The notes beneath the pieces were generated by a model. It searched no databases, was not told where the DNA came from, and was given only the letters and a program-made list of their open reading frames with translations. The translations under genes and the position numbers were made by a program. A stretch of 64,000 nucleotides of DNA, taken from CBDDLJ01 sp965230635. GTDB taxonomy: Bacteria > Pseudomonadota > Gammaproteobacteria > UBA1113. The stretch covers positions 310,001-374,000 of the forward strand of contig CBDDLJ010000016.1 of assembly GCA_965230635.1 (NCBI GenBank), given 5' to 3'. Positions 37,149 through 46,073 of the stretch are shown piece by piece. The first letter of the stretch is position 1. Each line of letters opens with the position of its first letter.

Positions 37149-38132
37149 ATGAAAACAATACTGAACTTTGCAAATCAGTTTGCAGCAAATACCTCAAGAA
37201 TAGGTTTTTTACAAGTCATGCTAGGTGGCTTTTTAATTAGTTTTACTCCTGTTTTTGTCAAGATTTCACATACTGGGCCAACGGCAGATGCGTTTTATCG
37301 TATGACGTTTGGAGGCATCGGTTTACTTATTATTGCACTCGTGCGACGTGAACGTTGCTTTCACAGTTATCGTTTGTCAGGTATATGGTTAGTTGCTGCG
37401 ATTTGTTTTGCTTGTGATTTAATGTTTTGGCATCGAAGTATTGAGTACATAGGACCAGGCCTTTCGTCTATTCTCATTAATTTTCAAGTATTTATCTTGG
37501 TTATCTTTGGTGTATTATTTTACAAAGAAAAGTTCAATGTGTGGTTTTTTATTGCTGTTTTTGCTGCATTATTTGGCTTATGTTTAGTGATTGGTATACA
37601 TCCTTCCGAGTTAGGAAGCCAATATCAGCTGGGTATTATGTATGCTTTTGTCAGCGCTACTTTTTATGCCATCTTTACATTATTTTTACGTAAATCGCGA
37701 ACGATTGCTCAACCTCTGCCTGTATTCGCCAATTTAGCTATGGTTAGTTTATTAACTGGCTTAGTTTTGTTTCTTATCGCGAGAGTGGAAGGCGCTAGCT
37801 TACATTTACCAGAAGTCTATGATTGGATATGTTTAATCAGCTATGGGTTGATCAGTCAATTATTTGGATGGGTGTTGATTTCGCAAGGATTACCTAAAAT
37901 TCATTTATCATTAGCTGGGTTGCTGTTACTCATTCAGCCTGCTTTCTCATTTACTTGGGATATGATATTTTTTCAACGGCCGACCACATCCACGGATATT
38001 ATTGGCGTTATTATCACTTTGTTTGCACTTTATTTAGGCTTTTCATGTAAAAACTCATCCGAGAATAGGCAGAAAAATGAACACATTGGTGTTTCTGGTG
38101 AAGGAAAAATTCCTGCGTTTATTAAAAAGTGA
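37149..38132 (+). CDS. EamA/DMT family transporter
   Basis: Drug/metabolite transporter superfamily protein, 327 aa, with about ten membrane segments in two EamA repeats (about residues 15-150 and 160-300). Visible signatures are FVKISHTGPTADAFYRM and LSSILINFQVFILVIFGVLFYKEKF in the first repeat, and LSLAGLLLLIQPAFSF in the second. The substrate cannot be predicted. The C-terminal 20 residues are polar and cytoplasmic. It stands upstream of hfq where miaA is found in many gammaproteobacteria. Confidence 0.88.
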   Translation: MKTILNFANQFAANTSRIGFLQVMLGGFLISFTPVFVKISHTGPTADAFYRMTFGGIGLLIIALVRRERCFHSYRLSGIWLVAAICFACDLMFWHRSIEYIGPGLSSILINFQVFILVIFGVLFYKEKFNVWFFIAVFAALFGLCLVIGIHPSELGSQYQLGIMYAFVSATFYAIFTLFLRKSRTIAQPLPVFANLAMVSLLTGLVLFLIARVEGASLHLPEVYDWICLISYGLISQLFGWVLISQGLPKIHLSLAGLLLLIQPAFSFTWDMIFFQRPTTSTDIIGVIITLFALYLGFSCKNSSENRQKNEHIGVSGEGKIPAFIKK

Positions 38133-38236
38133 AATTACCCGTTTCGTTTAGTCTATTGCCATGGTACACTTTGCAATCGAAATTTGGTTTAATTGTGTTA
38201 TAGAAATACAAATTTTGTTTTTAGGGAGGTTTTTCT

Positions 38237-38269
38237 ATGAGAAATGTTGTTAAGAAAAATCAAAGATGA
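38237..38269 (+). CDS. Putative 10-residue leader peptide upstream of hfq
   Basis: ATG 38237 has a near-perfect Shine-Dalgarno, GGGAGG (38224-38229), at good spacing, and encodes only MRNVVKKNQR before TGA. It ends 27 bases before hfq. The strong ribosome site on so short a frame is unusual; the peptide may act as a translated leader. Expression is not shown by sequence alone. Confidence 0.4.
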   Translation: MRNVVKKNQR

Positions 38270-38296
38270 TAGGAAGAAACAATAGGAGAAAGGATA

Positions 38297-38563
38297 ATGA
38301 CAAAGGGACAAACCTTGCAAGACCCTTTTCTAAACGTACTACGTAAAGAAAAAGTACCTGTATCAATTTATCTTGTTAACGGAATTAAATTACAAGGACA
38401 AGTGGAATCATTTGACCAATTCGTTGTTTTATTAAAAAACTCTGTGAGTCAAATGGTTTATAAACACGCTATTTCAACCATTGTTCCAGCGCGTAATGTA
38501 CGATTAGCTTCTCAAGTTCAACATGAAGAAGATGTCATGTTGGATGTCAGTGAAGAAGTATAA
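38297..38563 (+). CDS. hfq: RNA chaperone Hfq
   Basis: Sm-like hexameric RNA chaperone that pairs small RNAs with mRNAs. At 88 aa it has Sm1 (VPVSIYLVNGIKLQGQVESF) and Sm2 (MVYKHAISTIVPARNV) with the characteristic YKHAIS, plus the N-terminal GQTLQDPFLN distal-face motif. The C-terminal tail is short. Ribosome-binding site GGAGAAAGGA is just upstream of ATG 38297. It leads the block hfq-hflX-hflK-hflC-yjeT-purA, a conserved gammaproteobacterial order. Confidence 0.98.
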   Translation: MTKGQTLQDPFLNVLRKEKVPVSIYLVNGIKLQGQVESFDQFVVLLKNSVSQMVYKHAISTIVPARNVRLASQVQHEEDVMLDVSEEV

Positions 38564-38586
38564 TTTTAGAAACGTAGGCAAATTCA

Positions 38587-39837
38587 TTGCCAAGCAAACG
38601 AGCCTCGGAAAGAGCTATTATAGTTCATATTGATTTTTCAGCAGATTCTTGGCATGAAGAATTAGAAGAGTTTCGTGAATTAGTACTATCTGCAGGTGTG
38701 GAACCTGTTGCTGTCATAACAGGTAAACGTCACACACCTGCAGTCAAGTATTTTATTGGTATTGGTAAAGCACGCGAAATCGAAGCCATGGTTCAGGCAA
38801 CCCAGGCGGATGTTGTATTATTTAATCATGTATTATCTCCTGCTCAAGAGCGCAATTTAGAACGTCTGCTAAAATGTCGTGTATTGGATCGTATTGGTGT
38901 TATTTTAGATATTTTTGCTCAGCGAGCGCGTACTTTTGAAGGAAAATTACAAGTTGAACTTGCCCAGCTGAGCCATTTGTCCACTCGCTTAATTCGAGGC
39001 TGGACACATTTAGAGCGTCAAAAAGGTGGTATCGGTTTACGTGGTGGTCCTGGAGAAACACAGTTAGAAGTTGATAGGCGCCTGATCAGGCAGCGTGTTC
39101 AGTACATAACTAAAAGGCTGGAAAAAGTTCGTTCTCAACGCAACCAAGGCCGAAGAGCTAGACGAAAAGCAGATATGCCAACCATATCATTAGTTGGTTA
39201 TACCAATGCGGGAAAATCCACTTTATTCAACTGCTTAACAAAGGCTGAGGTTTATACAGCTGATAAATTGTTTGCCACACTGGATCCAACCTTACGTCAA
39301 ATACACATCCCCCATTATGGCGCAGCCATTTTAGTTGATACAGTTGGATTTATTCGTCATTTACCTCACGAGTTAGTTGAAGCGTTTAGAGCAACGTTAG
39401 AAGAGACACAACAAGCCGACCTATTAATACATGTGCAAGATATTGTTAATCCCAGCTATCACGCCAATGCTGAGCAAGTACAGACCGTTTTATCAGAATT
39501 GAATGCTGAAAAAATCCCTCAAATCCAGGTGTTTAACAAAATTGACAAAGTTGAAGGCTTGATGCCTGGTGTTAAAAGAAATAAGCATAATGTAGCGGAT
39601 CGCGTATGGTTATCCGCTAAAACGGGCGAAGGTATGGATAGCCTCTGGCAAGCAATAGCAGAAGTATTAGCAGGAGAAATAGTACACAAGATAGTGCGTT
39701 TAAAACCGGAAGATGGCAAGCTACGTGGTTACTTATATGAAATGAGCTGTGTCTTAGATGAGCAAACAACAGAGAGTGGTGAGAGTTTTTTATCTATTCG
39801 CTTGCCGCGACGCGAATATGATAGATTATTTCATTGA
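38587..39837 (+). CDS. hflX: GTPase HflX
   Basis: Ribosome-associated GTPase that rescues or splits stalled ribosomes under stress. At 416 aa the N-terminal HflX domain (about 1-190) includes FIGIGKAREIEAMV and the RGWTHLERQKGGIGLRGGPG loop. The G domain follows with G1 GYTNAGKST (about 203-211), G3 DTVGF and G4 NKID. The start is TTG 38587, 23 bases after hfq, the first in-frame start that keeps the family N-terminus. Confidence 0.96.
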   Translation: MPSKRASERAIIVHIDFSADSWHEELEEFRELVLSAGVEPVAVITGKRHTPAVKYFIGIGKAREIEAMVQATQADVVLFNHVLSPAQERNLERLLKCRVLDRIGVILDIFAQRARTFEGKLQVELAQLSHLSTRLIRGWTHLERQKGGIGLRGGPGETQLEVDRRLIRQRVQYITKRLEKVRSQRNQGRRARRKADMPTISLVGYTNAGKSTLFNCLTKAEVYTADKLFATLDPTLRQIHIPHYGAAILVDTVGFIRHLPHELVEAFRATLEETQQADLLIHVQDIVNPSYHANAEQVQTVLSELNAEKIPQIQVFNKIDKVEGLMPGVKRNKHNVADRVWLSAKTGEGMDSLWQAIAEVLAGEIVHKIVRLKPEDGKLRGYLYEMSCVLDEQTTESGESFLSIRLPRREYDRLFH

Positions 39838-39940
39838 TTGAGAAAGTCTGCTGATAAAGTAGTTGCGTTTAGCGGCATAGATGCCTAAAATTTTGTTTTG
39901 CTTAAAAAATTTTTAGTTTTGTACAATATTGGAGTGAAAT

Positions 39941-41149
39941 ATGGCTTGGAATGAGCCTGGGAATAAAGATCCTTGGAACAGTGGTAAGAATCAACGTCCG
40001 CCTGACTTAGACAAATTATTTAAACAATTTCAACAGAAATTGAAAGGTGTAATAAAAAATACAGGCAATGGTAGTGGAGAAGGTGGTCCACCAGGCTCAA
40101 CGGCTGGGATGATTTTATCCATTGTAGGCACCACATTTGTAATTATTTTGGCCATGTGGTTTTTTATGGGCTTTTATTTAGTAAAAGCACCGGAAAAAGG
40201 GGTGGTGCTGCGGTTTGGTAAGTATACAGAAACGGTCAATGCAGGACTGCATTGGATTCCACCATTTATCGACAATGTTGTTAAAGTAAATACCAAAGAA
40301 ATTAATACTTATACGTATGCTGCAGATATGTTAACAGAAGATGAAAACATTGTTTCTGTTGAAATGTCTGTTCAATATCAAAAAACCGATCCAGAAGCGT
40401 TTTTATTTAATGTTGCCGATCCAATTGGTAGCTTACAGCAAGCAACAGCAAGTGCATTGCGTCAAGTGATTGGTCATACTAAGTTGGATGCTATCTTAAC
40501 CTATGGTAAAGAAGAAGTAAGAAATACGGCGCAAAAGCAATTAGTCAGCTTGCTGAATGTTTACAAGACAGGCATATTGGTCACAGATGTCAACTTGCAA
40601 CCTGCTAAAGCACCTGAAGAAGTAAAAGATGCATTTGATGATGCGATTAAAGCGCAGGAGGATGAGCAGCGCTTTATAAAACAGGCGAGAGCGTATGAAA
40701 ATCAAATTATTCCTGCTGCATACGGTCAGGGAAAACGCTTAGTTGCTGCTGCGAATGCTTACAAACAGCAAGTGGCTTTATTAGCAAAAGGGAATACCGC
40801 ACAGTTTTTAGCATTATTGCCTGAATATTTAAAAGCACCGGGGGTAATGCGAGAACGTATGTATTTAGGTACAATTGAAGAAGTGTTGCAAAATAATCAT
40901 TTAATGTTTATTGATGTGGCTAAAACGAATAATGTATTGTATTTACCGATCGATAAAATGCTTGCTGGGAATGAAGTCCATTATTCTTCAGTGCCGCAGA
41001 CACCAAGGCAAGCAAGTACAAAAAGTTCTACGAATACCGTGGTTTCTACCTCAACATCGCAGGCGTCGAATCAGCAACAAAAAACGAGTTCAACGCCCAG
41101 CGGTTATTTGAGTGTGGCTGACCGAGAAGGATATACAGGAAGATATTGA
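39941..41149 (+). CDS. hflK: FtsH modulator HflK
   Basis: Membrane SPFH/prohibitin-family protein that with HflC forms a cage around the FtsH protease. At 402 aa the N-terminal Gly/Pro-rich cytoplasmic tail starts MAWNEPGNKDPW. One membrane segment lies at about residues 64-84. The SPFH domain begins VKAPEKGVVLRFGKY, and the later region has the coiled-coil AYENQIIPAAYGQGKR. The C-terminal 60 residues are Ser/Thr/Gln-rich. The stop overlaps the hflC region and both are translated together. Confidence 0.97.
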   Translation: MAWNEPGNKDPWNSGKNQRPPDLDKLFKQFQQKLKGVIKNTGNGSGEGGPPGSTAGMILSIVGTTFVIILAMWFFMGFYLVKAPEKGVVLRFGKYTETVNAGLHWIPPFIDNVVKVNTKEINTYTYAADMLTEDENIVSVEMSVQYQKTDPEAFLFNVADPIGSLQQATASALRQVIGHTKLDAILTYGKEEVRNTAQKQLVSLLNVYKTGILVTDVNLQPAKAPEEVKDAFDDAIKAQEDEQRFIKQARAYENQIIPAAYGQGKRLVAAANAYKQQVALLAKGNTAQFLALLPEYLKAPGVMRERMYLGTIEEVLQNNHLMFIDVAKTNNVLYLPIDKMLAGNEVHYSSVPQTPRQASTKSSTNTVVSTSTSQASNQQQKTSSTPSGYLSVADREGYTGRY

Positions 41150-41151
41150 TC

Positions 41152-42081
41152 ATGAAATTTTCACAAGCTACAGTACTATCATTGATAGGGTTTATTATTG
41201 TCGTCGGGGCTACATGTCTTTTTAAAGTGAATGAAGGGCAACATGCTTTAGTCACGCGTTTTGGTCGCATCATTGAGCGTAATAATGATGATAAAAATAC
41301 TTTTGGTCCAGGGTTACATTACAAGTTACCTATGGTTGAAAAAGTACATAAGTTTGATACGCGTTTACAAACATTTGATGAGCAATCCTCACGTATTATG
41401 ACAAGCGAAAAAAAAGACATGATAGTTGATTATTATGTCAAATGGCGCGTTGCTAATTTAGCGGATTATTATACCAATGCGGGCGGTAGTCCTATCCGAG
41501 TGCAAAAATTAGTACAGCAACAAATTGATGATAATTTGCGCTCTCAGTTTGGTCGACGCACTATTCGTGAAGTGATTTCAGATGACCGTACTGTTATCAT
41601 GCGCTTATTAAAAGAGTCTACTGCTATTGATGTAGAAAAACTGGGAGTCAAAATTATTGATGTACGTATTAAGACAATTGATTTACCTAAGGAAGTGAGT
41701 CAATCTGTCTTTGATAATATGCGTGCAGAGCGAGAAGCGGTTGCTAAAGAGCATCGAGCGAAAGGGATGGCACGCGCTGAAGGCATTCGTGCTGAAGCTG
41801 ATGCTTCTGCAACAGTGATTATTGCAACAGCGAAGGAAAAGTCTGATAAAATTCGTGCGGAAGGTGATGCAACTGCTGCCAAGATTTATTCAGATGCCTA
41901 TACTCAGGAAGCTGATTTTTATTCTTTTTATCGAAGCTTACAGGCATATCATAAGACTTTTAACAAAGATAGCCACAATATCTTAGTGTTGTCTCCAGAT
42001 AATCAGTATTTTAAGTATTTCAATGCGATGGATAATAACAAGCAGTCTACTGTGAAGCGTCATGCTAATGAGTTAGGGTAA
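41152..42081 (+). CDS. hflC: FtsH modulator HflC
   Basis: Partner of HflK, 309 aa. The N-terminal membrane segment (about residues 9-25, VLSLIGFIIVVGATCLF) is followed by the SPFH domain (EGQHALVTRFGRII) and a long Ala/Glu/Lys-rich coiled coil (RAEREAVAKEHRAKGMARAE). ATG 41152 is chosen because AGGAAG lies at 41137-41142; an alternative TTG is at 41146, overlapping the hflK stop. It is followed within a few bases by the DUF2065 gene. Confidence 0.97.
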   Translation: MKFSQATVLSLIGFIIVVGATCLFKVNEGQHALVTRFGRIIERNNDDKNTFGPGLHYKLPMVEKVHKFDTRLQTFDEQSSRIMTSEKKDMIVDYYVKWRVANLADYYTNAGGSPIRVQKLVQQQIDDNLRSQFGRRTIREVISDDRTVIMRLLKESTAIDVEKLGVKIIDVRIKTIDLPKEVSQSVFDNMRAEREAVAKEHRAKGMARAEGIRAEADASATVIIATAKEKSDKIRAEGDATAAKIYSDAYTQEADFYSFYRSLQAYHKTFNKDSHNILVLSPDNQYFKYFNAMDNNKQSTVKRHANELG

Positions 42082-42084
42082 ATA

Positions 42085-42279
42085 GTGATAGATTTTTTAC
42101 GAGCATTTGCTCTGTTATTGGTATTTGAAGGCTTAATGCCATTTTTGTCGCCGATAAAATGGCGCAATACCCTAGAAATGCTACAAAAATGTGAAGACAA
42201 GACACTGCGCATCATGGGAGTAGTTGCGATGCTAGCAGGTGTTGTTTTATTAATTCTTATCCACAGGTATGTTGATTAA
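42085..42279 (+). CDS. yjeT: DUF2065 (YjeT) family small membrane protein
   Basis: A 64-aa inner membrane protein of unknown function found between hflC and purA in many gammaproteobacteria. The start is GTG 42085, three bases after the hflC stop. Two hydrophobic segments flank the conserved centre FEGLMPFLSPIKWR, and LRIMGVVAMLAGVVLL forms the second segment. Position and motif make the family assignment clear. Confidence 0.92.
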   Translation: MIDFLRAFALLLVFEGLMPFLSPIKWRNTLEMLQKCEDKTLRIMGVVAMLAGVVLLILIHRYVD

Positions 42280-42280
42280 T

Positions 42281-43555
42281 ATGGCAAAAAATATTGTAAT
42301 CTTAGGTGCGCAGTGGGGCGATGAAGGTAAAGGCAAAATCGTTGATTTATTGACTGATCGTATAAAAAATGTTGTACGTTTTCAGGGCGGTCATAATGCG
42401 GGTCATACACTTGTTGTTAATGGACAAAAAACCATTCTTCACTTAATTCCTTCAGGGATATTACATAAAAGCGTGCGTTGTATCATTGCTAGTGGTGTTG
42501 TTGTTAATTTAACGGCATTGTTTACTGAAGCTGAAGGATTGCTAGCACAAGGCGTGCCTGTCTATGAACAATTAAAGATTAGTGCGAACTGCCCTATTGT
42601 TTTGCCAAGTCATATTGCGTTAGATTTAGCGCGAGAAAAAAGCCAAGGAAAAGCCGCCATAGGTACAACTGGGCGAGGCATTGGCCCAACCTATGAAGAT
42701 AAAGTAGCACGTAGAGTGTTGCGCTTAGCAGATCTTGCAATGAAAGATTTTGCTGAGCGTTTAAAATGCTTGATGGATTATCATAACTTTTTCTTGTCTG
42801 AATACTATCATGCCAAACAAATTGATTATCAAGACGTGCTAGCAGAGTGTCAGGCAGCAAAAGACAAAATTGCCCCTTTGTTGATAGATGTCCCACAGTT
42901 TTTATATGAACAACAACAAGCAGGTCACGCAATCCTGTTTGAAGGTGCGCAAGGAGCCTTATTAGATATTGATCATGGCACTTATCCATTTGTCACTTCA
43001 TCTAATACTGTCGCAGGAGGCGCAGTAACGGGGGCAGGTTTTTCTATGCAAAAAATGGATTCTATATTAGGTGTTGCCAAGGCTTATGCCACTCGTGTGG
43101 GGGCGGGTCCATTTTTGACAGAACTAGAAGATGACATTGGTCAGCATATTGCTGAGCGTGGCCATGAGTTTGGATCTACCACAGGAAGACCACGTCGTTG
43201 CGGCTGGTTGGATATTCCTGCACTGCGACGAGTTATTCAGGTTAATGGGATAACTGACTTATGTATAACAAAATTAGATGTATTGGATGAATTAGAGCAG
43301 ATCAAAATATGTGTGGCTTATCGTATAGGTGATAACGTGTACTCATGCATGCCAGATAACGGCCATCCGACAGAAGAGATTGAACCGATTTATGAAACTT
43401 TTTCTGGATGGAAAACATCGATTGTCGGTGTGAATACTTTTGATGCTTTGCCAGAAAAAGCACAGCAATTTCTCAATAGGATTGCTGAATTGGCCGGTGT
43501 CCACTTATCGATTATTTCTACTGGCGCTGATCGCGATCAAACGATTATTTTATAG
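42281..43555 (+). CDS. purA: Adenylosuccinate synthetase
   Basis: GTP-dependent ligation of IMP and aspartate, the first step from IMP to AMP. The protein shows the start motif VILGAQWGDEGKGKIVD, HNAGHT, GTTGRGIGPTYEDK, FEGAQGALLDIDHGTYPFVTSSN and the C-terminal GRPRRCGWLD. ATG 42281 is preferred because homologues begin MxxNIVILG here; the frame also has ATG 42269 with poor spacing. Product 424 aa. It ends the conserved hfq to purA block. Confidence 0.98.
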   Translation: MAKNIVILGAQWGDEGKGKIVDLLTDRIKNVVRFQGGHNAGHTLVVNGQKTILHLIPSGILHKSVRCIIASGVVVNLTALFTEAEGLLAQGVPVYEQLKISANCPIVLPSHIALDLAREKSQGKAAIGTTGRGIGPTYEDKVARRVLRLADLAMKDFAERLKCLMDYHNFFLSEYYHAKQIDYQDVLAECQAAKDKIAPLLIDVPQFLYEQQQAGHAILFEGAQGALLDIDHGTYPFVTSSNTVAGGAVTGAGFSMQKMDSILGVAKAYATRVGAGPFLTELEDDIGQHIAERGHEFGSTTGRPRRCGWLDIPALRRVIQVNGITDLCITKLDVLDELEQIKICVAYRIGDNVYSCMPDNGHPTEEIEPIYETFSGWKTSIVGVNTFDALPEKAQQFLNRIAELAGVHLSIISTGADRDQTIIL

Positions 43556-43871
43556 CCGTTTCTCACTATATACTTGTTCATTTAAAGACGATACAAAAAG
43601 CCTTGCTGCACTGTCTAGGGGCAGATTATGTTGGGAGTTATTTGTAAAACTAAGGGCGAAATGTTAGTCACATCCACTATTGACATAGATTATTAGATAG
43701 TTACTGATCCGAAATGCGATAAAATTTAGTTGAAATTTATTGAAATAGGAGTAAAGTTGGATTAAGTAAGGGATAGTTTAGTAAAACGTCATCAATATTG
43801 CATGTACCTTATTATGGTTAACGATTATAACAATAGCTTTTATTGTAAGCAGTTAGATAGGAGCCTCAGCA
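43556..43871. other. 316-bp intergenic region before the LRR gene
   Basis: AT-rich, with no convincing gene, repeat or terminator. It should hold the promoter of the following LRR gene; TAGGAG at 43857-43862 serves as its ribosome-binding site. I see no clear -35/-10 pair. Confidence 0.5.
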
Positions 43872-45692
43872 ATGCCCAGAACAATGTGTGTAGTCCTCAA
43901 TGCAGAAGATTTTTTAGCCGATGCTAAACTTTCGTTAAGTAGTAAAATAAAAAAAAACATTGATAATATTAACACGGAGTCAGCAGTTGATTTGCATCTG
44001 TCAGGTAAATATCATCATTACCATCGAGCGGAGTTAGATCATCAAGAATCAGAGCTCAGTGAGTTAAAAAATGCTATTAAATGTAGCACAACGTTGAAGT
44101 CTTTTACCTTAGCTATCGACTGCCACTTCAAAAATTTGCGGAGCTTTTTGATTGATATATTAACTTCCGATGCTCCTCTAGAGGCCCTGCAGATTTATGG
44201 GTTAGAGACAGTAGCAGACGCCGCAGTCTATGAACAATTACTGACGGGGCTAGTTAATAACACTACACTCAACACGTTAATTTTAGACTCCGCTGTCGGT
44301 GATGATGACGCAGAATTTTTTTGTAATAATCATTATCCAGCATTAAATGAGTGTAGTGTTATGGAGAAAGAAGCGGTAGACTTCGATTGGCAAAAGTATA
44401 TCGCAGCTATGATTTTTAATAGTGATCAACGCTCAAATCAAAATTTTAATATACTTAAATTAAGTGGTAATAAGTATGCTACAGGAAGGCACTTGTTAAC
44501 GTCCGATTTCGATTTGTCCCACTTAGGAGAGACAAGCATAGTTGCAATTATAGAGTTTCTAAAACATAATAAAAAACTACGATCTCTCCGTTGCCATAAT
44601 AGAGTGCTTAGTGAGGTAGGAGTACGAGCCATTGCAGAGCTAATGAGCTGTCATCAAGGATTAACTTCTCTCAATTTATCTGAAAGTAGTATATGTGATG
44701 CAGCAGCTATTATCATTGCAGAGAAATTACAGGGCAACAATCAACTCACTACGCTTATCTTGCATGAAAACAAAATAGGAGATGAAGGTGCATCAGCTAT
44801 TGCTAATGCGTTAACACATAACATATCATTATTGGAGCTTGATCTGGCTGCAAATAAAATCAAAAGTTCAGGCATTAAACGTATTGCTGACTCTCTAACG
44901 AAAAATGATGCTTTATTATCATTGGACTTGTCTGGCAATCAAACAGGGAGTGCTGTTATTTCTCTAGATGTAGCCTTAGATAAAAATCGAACTTTGCAAT
45001 ATCTGTTTTATAGTACTAAGCGAGAATTTGGTACGTATCGACGATCAATAACTGAAAAAATACGAAAAAACAATATCAAATGGGTCAAACTAAAAAATAT
45101 TAAGCAAGCCAAAGCATTTCTATGGGCAATAGCAACAATATATGTTGAATGGAGTCAAAACCAAAACTCTTACTTAGCTAAGTTGCCAAGAGAGCTGATT
45201 GAGTATGTTATGCGTTATTTGCTTTCAAGTCGAAACAATGACGATAACAAATACGCTATAGATAAGAAAAATGCTTTGGTTGATTTTTTGAAAATACAAG
45301 AATCTAATAATGAGTTAGAGGCTTACATAGTCAAGTCCGCAGATAAAATAGCAAATGATTACTATCAATTGTCGTCACAGCCCGAGAGATGTAGCTATAT
45401 GAGATTTAAAGCAGATTATACAGGTAATCGCACTTATACTCCTATAACAAGAAATACTAACTTAGTTTTTGCTCAATTCTCTCAAGAAACTAATCATACA
45501 AATTTGTCGAGTGAAACAAGCAAGCAGAATCTAACAAATAATGTCAGTAGTGCTGGCTGCAAAAGAAAGCAGCACAGTGATGCAGCGTCAAGTGCTACAA
45601 GCTCATCACATTTTGCTGAAACAAGCAAACGCAGAAGAGAAATCATTATTATTGATGATGATGACATAGAGGAAACACCTCGATTGACTTGA
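43872..45692 (+). CDS. LRR protein with F-box-like, basic NLS-like and SUMO-interacting-like motifs
   Basis: A 606-aa protein unrelated in its ends to the two LRR paralogues near 13-16 kb. RI-type leucine-rich repeats lie at about residues 220-385 (LTSLNLSESSICD, LTTLILHENKIGDEG, LLELDLAANKIKSSG, LLSLDLSGNQTG). Behind them is LPRELIEYVMRYLL (438-451), which fits the first helix of an F-box. The tail has basic clusters KRK (564-566) and KRRR (586-589), like a bipartite nuclear signal, followed directly by IIII (591-594) and an acidic run, the pattern of a SUMO-interacting motif. No signal peptide. This combination points to a protein acting inside a eukaryotic cell, probably a secreted effector; that is inference. 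Family and partners are unknown. Confidence 0.85.
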   Translation: MPRTMCVVLNAEDFLADAKLSLSSKIKKNIDNINTESAVDLHLSGKYHHYHRAELDHQESELSELKNAIKCSTTLKSFTLAIDCHFKNLRSFLIDILTSDAPLEALQIYGLETVADAAVYEQLLTGLVNNTTLNTLILDSAVGDDDAEFFCNNHYPALNECSVMEKEAVDFDWQKYIAAMIFNSDQRSNQNFNILKLSGNKYATGRHLLTSDFDLSHLGETSIVAIIEFLKHNKKLRSLRCHNRVLSEVGVRAIAELMSCHQGLTSLNLSESSICDAAAIIIAEKLQGNNQLTTLILHENKIGDEGASAIANALTHNISLLELDLAANKIKSSGIKRIADSLTKNDALLSLDLSGNQTGSAVISLDVALDKNRTLQYLFYSTKREFGTYRRSITEKIRKNNIKWVKLKNIKQAKAFLWAIATIYVEWSQNQNSYLAKLPRELIEYVMRYLLSSRNNDDNKYAIDKKNALVDFLKIQESNNELEAYIVKSADKIANDYYQLSSQPERCSYMRFKADYTGNRTYTPITRNTNLVFAQFSQETNHTNLSSETSKQNLTNNVSSAGCKRKQHSDAASSATSSSHFAETSKRRREIIIIDDDDIEETPRLT

Positions 45693-45890
45693 GATAAATA
45701 ATCTAGCTTCTTACAGTGGTGACAGCGTTAGGGCGGTAGATAGCCTGGCACTAGCTGTACTTGAAAAAGCGATTGACTTTTCAATTCTGACTGAAATAAC
45801 CGTAGTAATCATTTGATTTAAAAGTAAAACAATATGATGTTATTCACTGGGTTTAACTGCGGTTAAGCTACATTTTATATAAGACTTGAC

Positions 45891-45974
45891 TGCCGAGAAG
45901 AGGACTCGAACCTCCACAGAGTTGCCCCCACAAGCACCTGAAGCTTGCGTGTCTACCAATTCCACCACCTCGGC
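45891..45974 (-). tRNA. tRNA-Leu (anticodon CAG)
   Basis: An 84-nt class II tRNA on the minus strand. The acceptor GCCGAGG pairs with TCTCGGC (last pair G-U). The D-arm has AATTGGTAGACAC. The anticodon stem-loop is CAAGC-TTCAGGT-GCTTG with anticodon CAG, reading CUG. A long variable arm and the T-loop GGTTCGAGTCC follow. The 3' CCA is not encoded. It lies in an accessory region next to non-core genes. Confidence 0.95.
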
Positions 45975-46073
45975 TTTGCCATTATCGCCATTATACTGGA
46001 GATACCATAACTATCCAGTACTTTTTTTAGTTAATATTTATACAAAAATTGCTTTAACAGTATTACTACAGAA

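Noticed and set aside
42594..42989. 131-codon open frame on the minus strand
   Set aside because: It lies wholly inside purA, whose frame shows strong conserved motifs. The antisense frame shows no domain or RBS.
43440..43667. 75-codon frame over the purA 3' end
   Set aside because: Most of it overlaps purA in another frame and it has no RBS.
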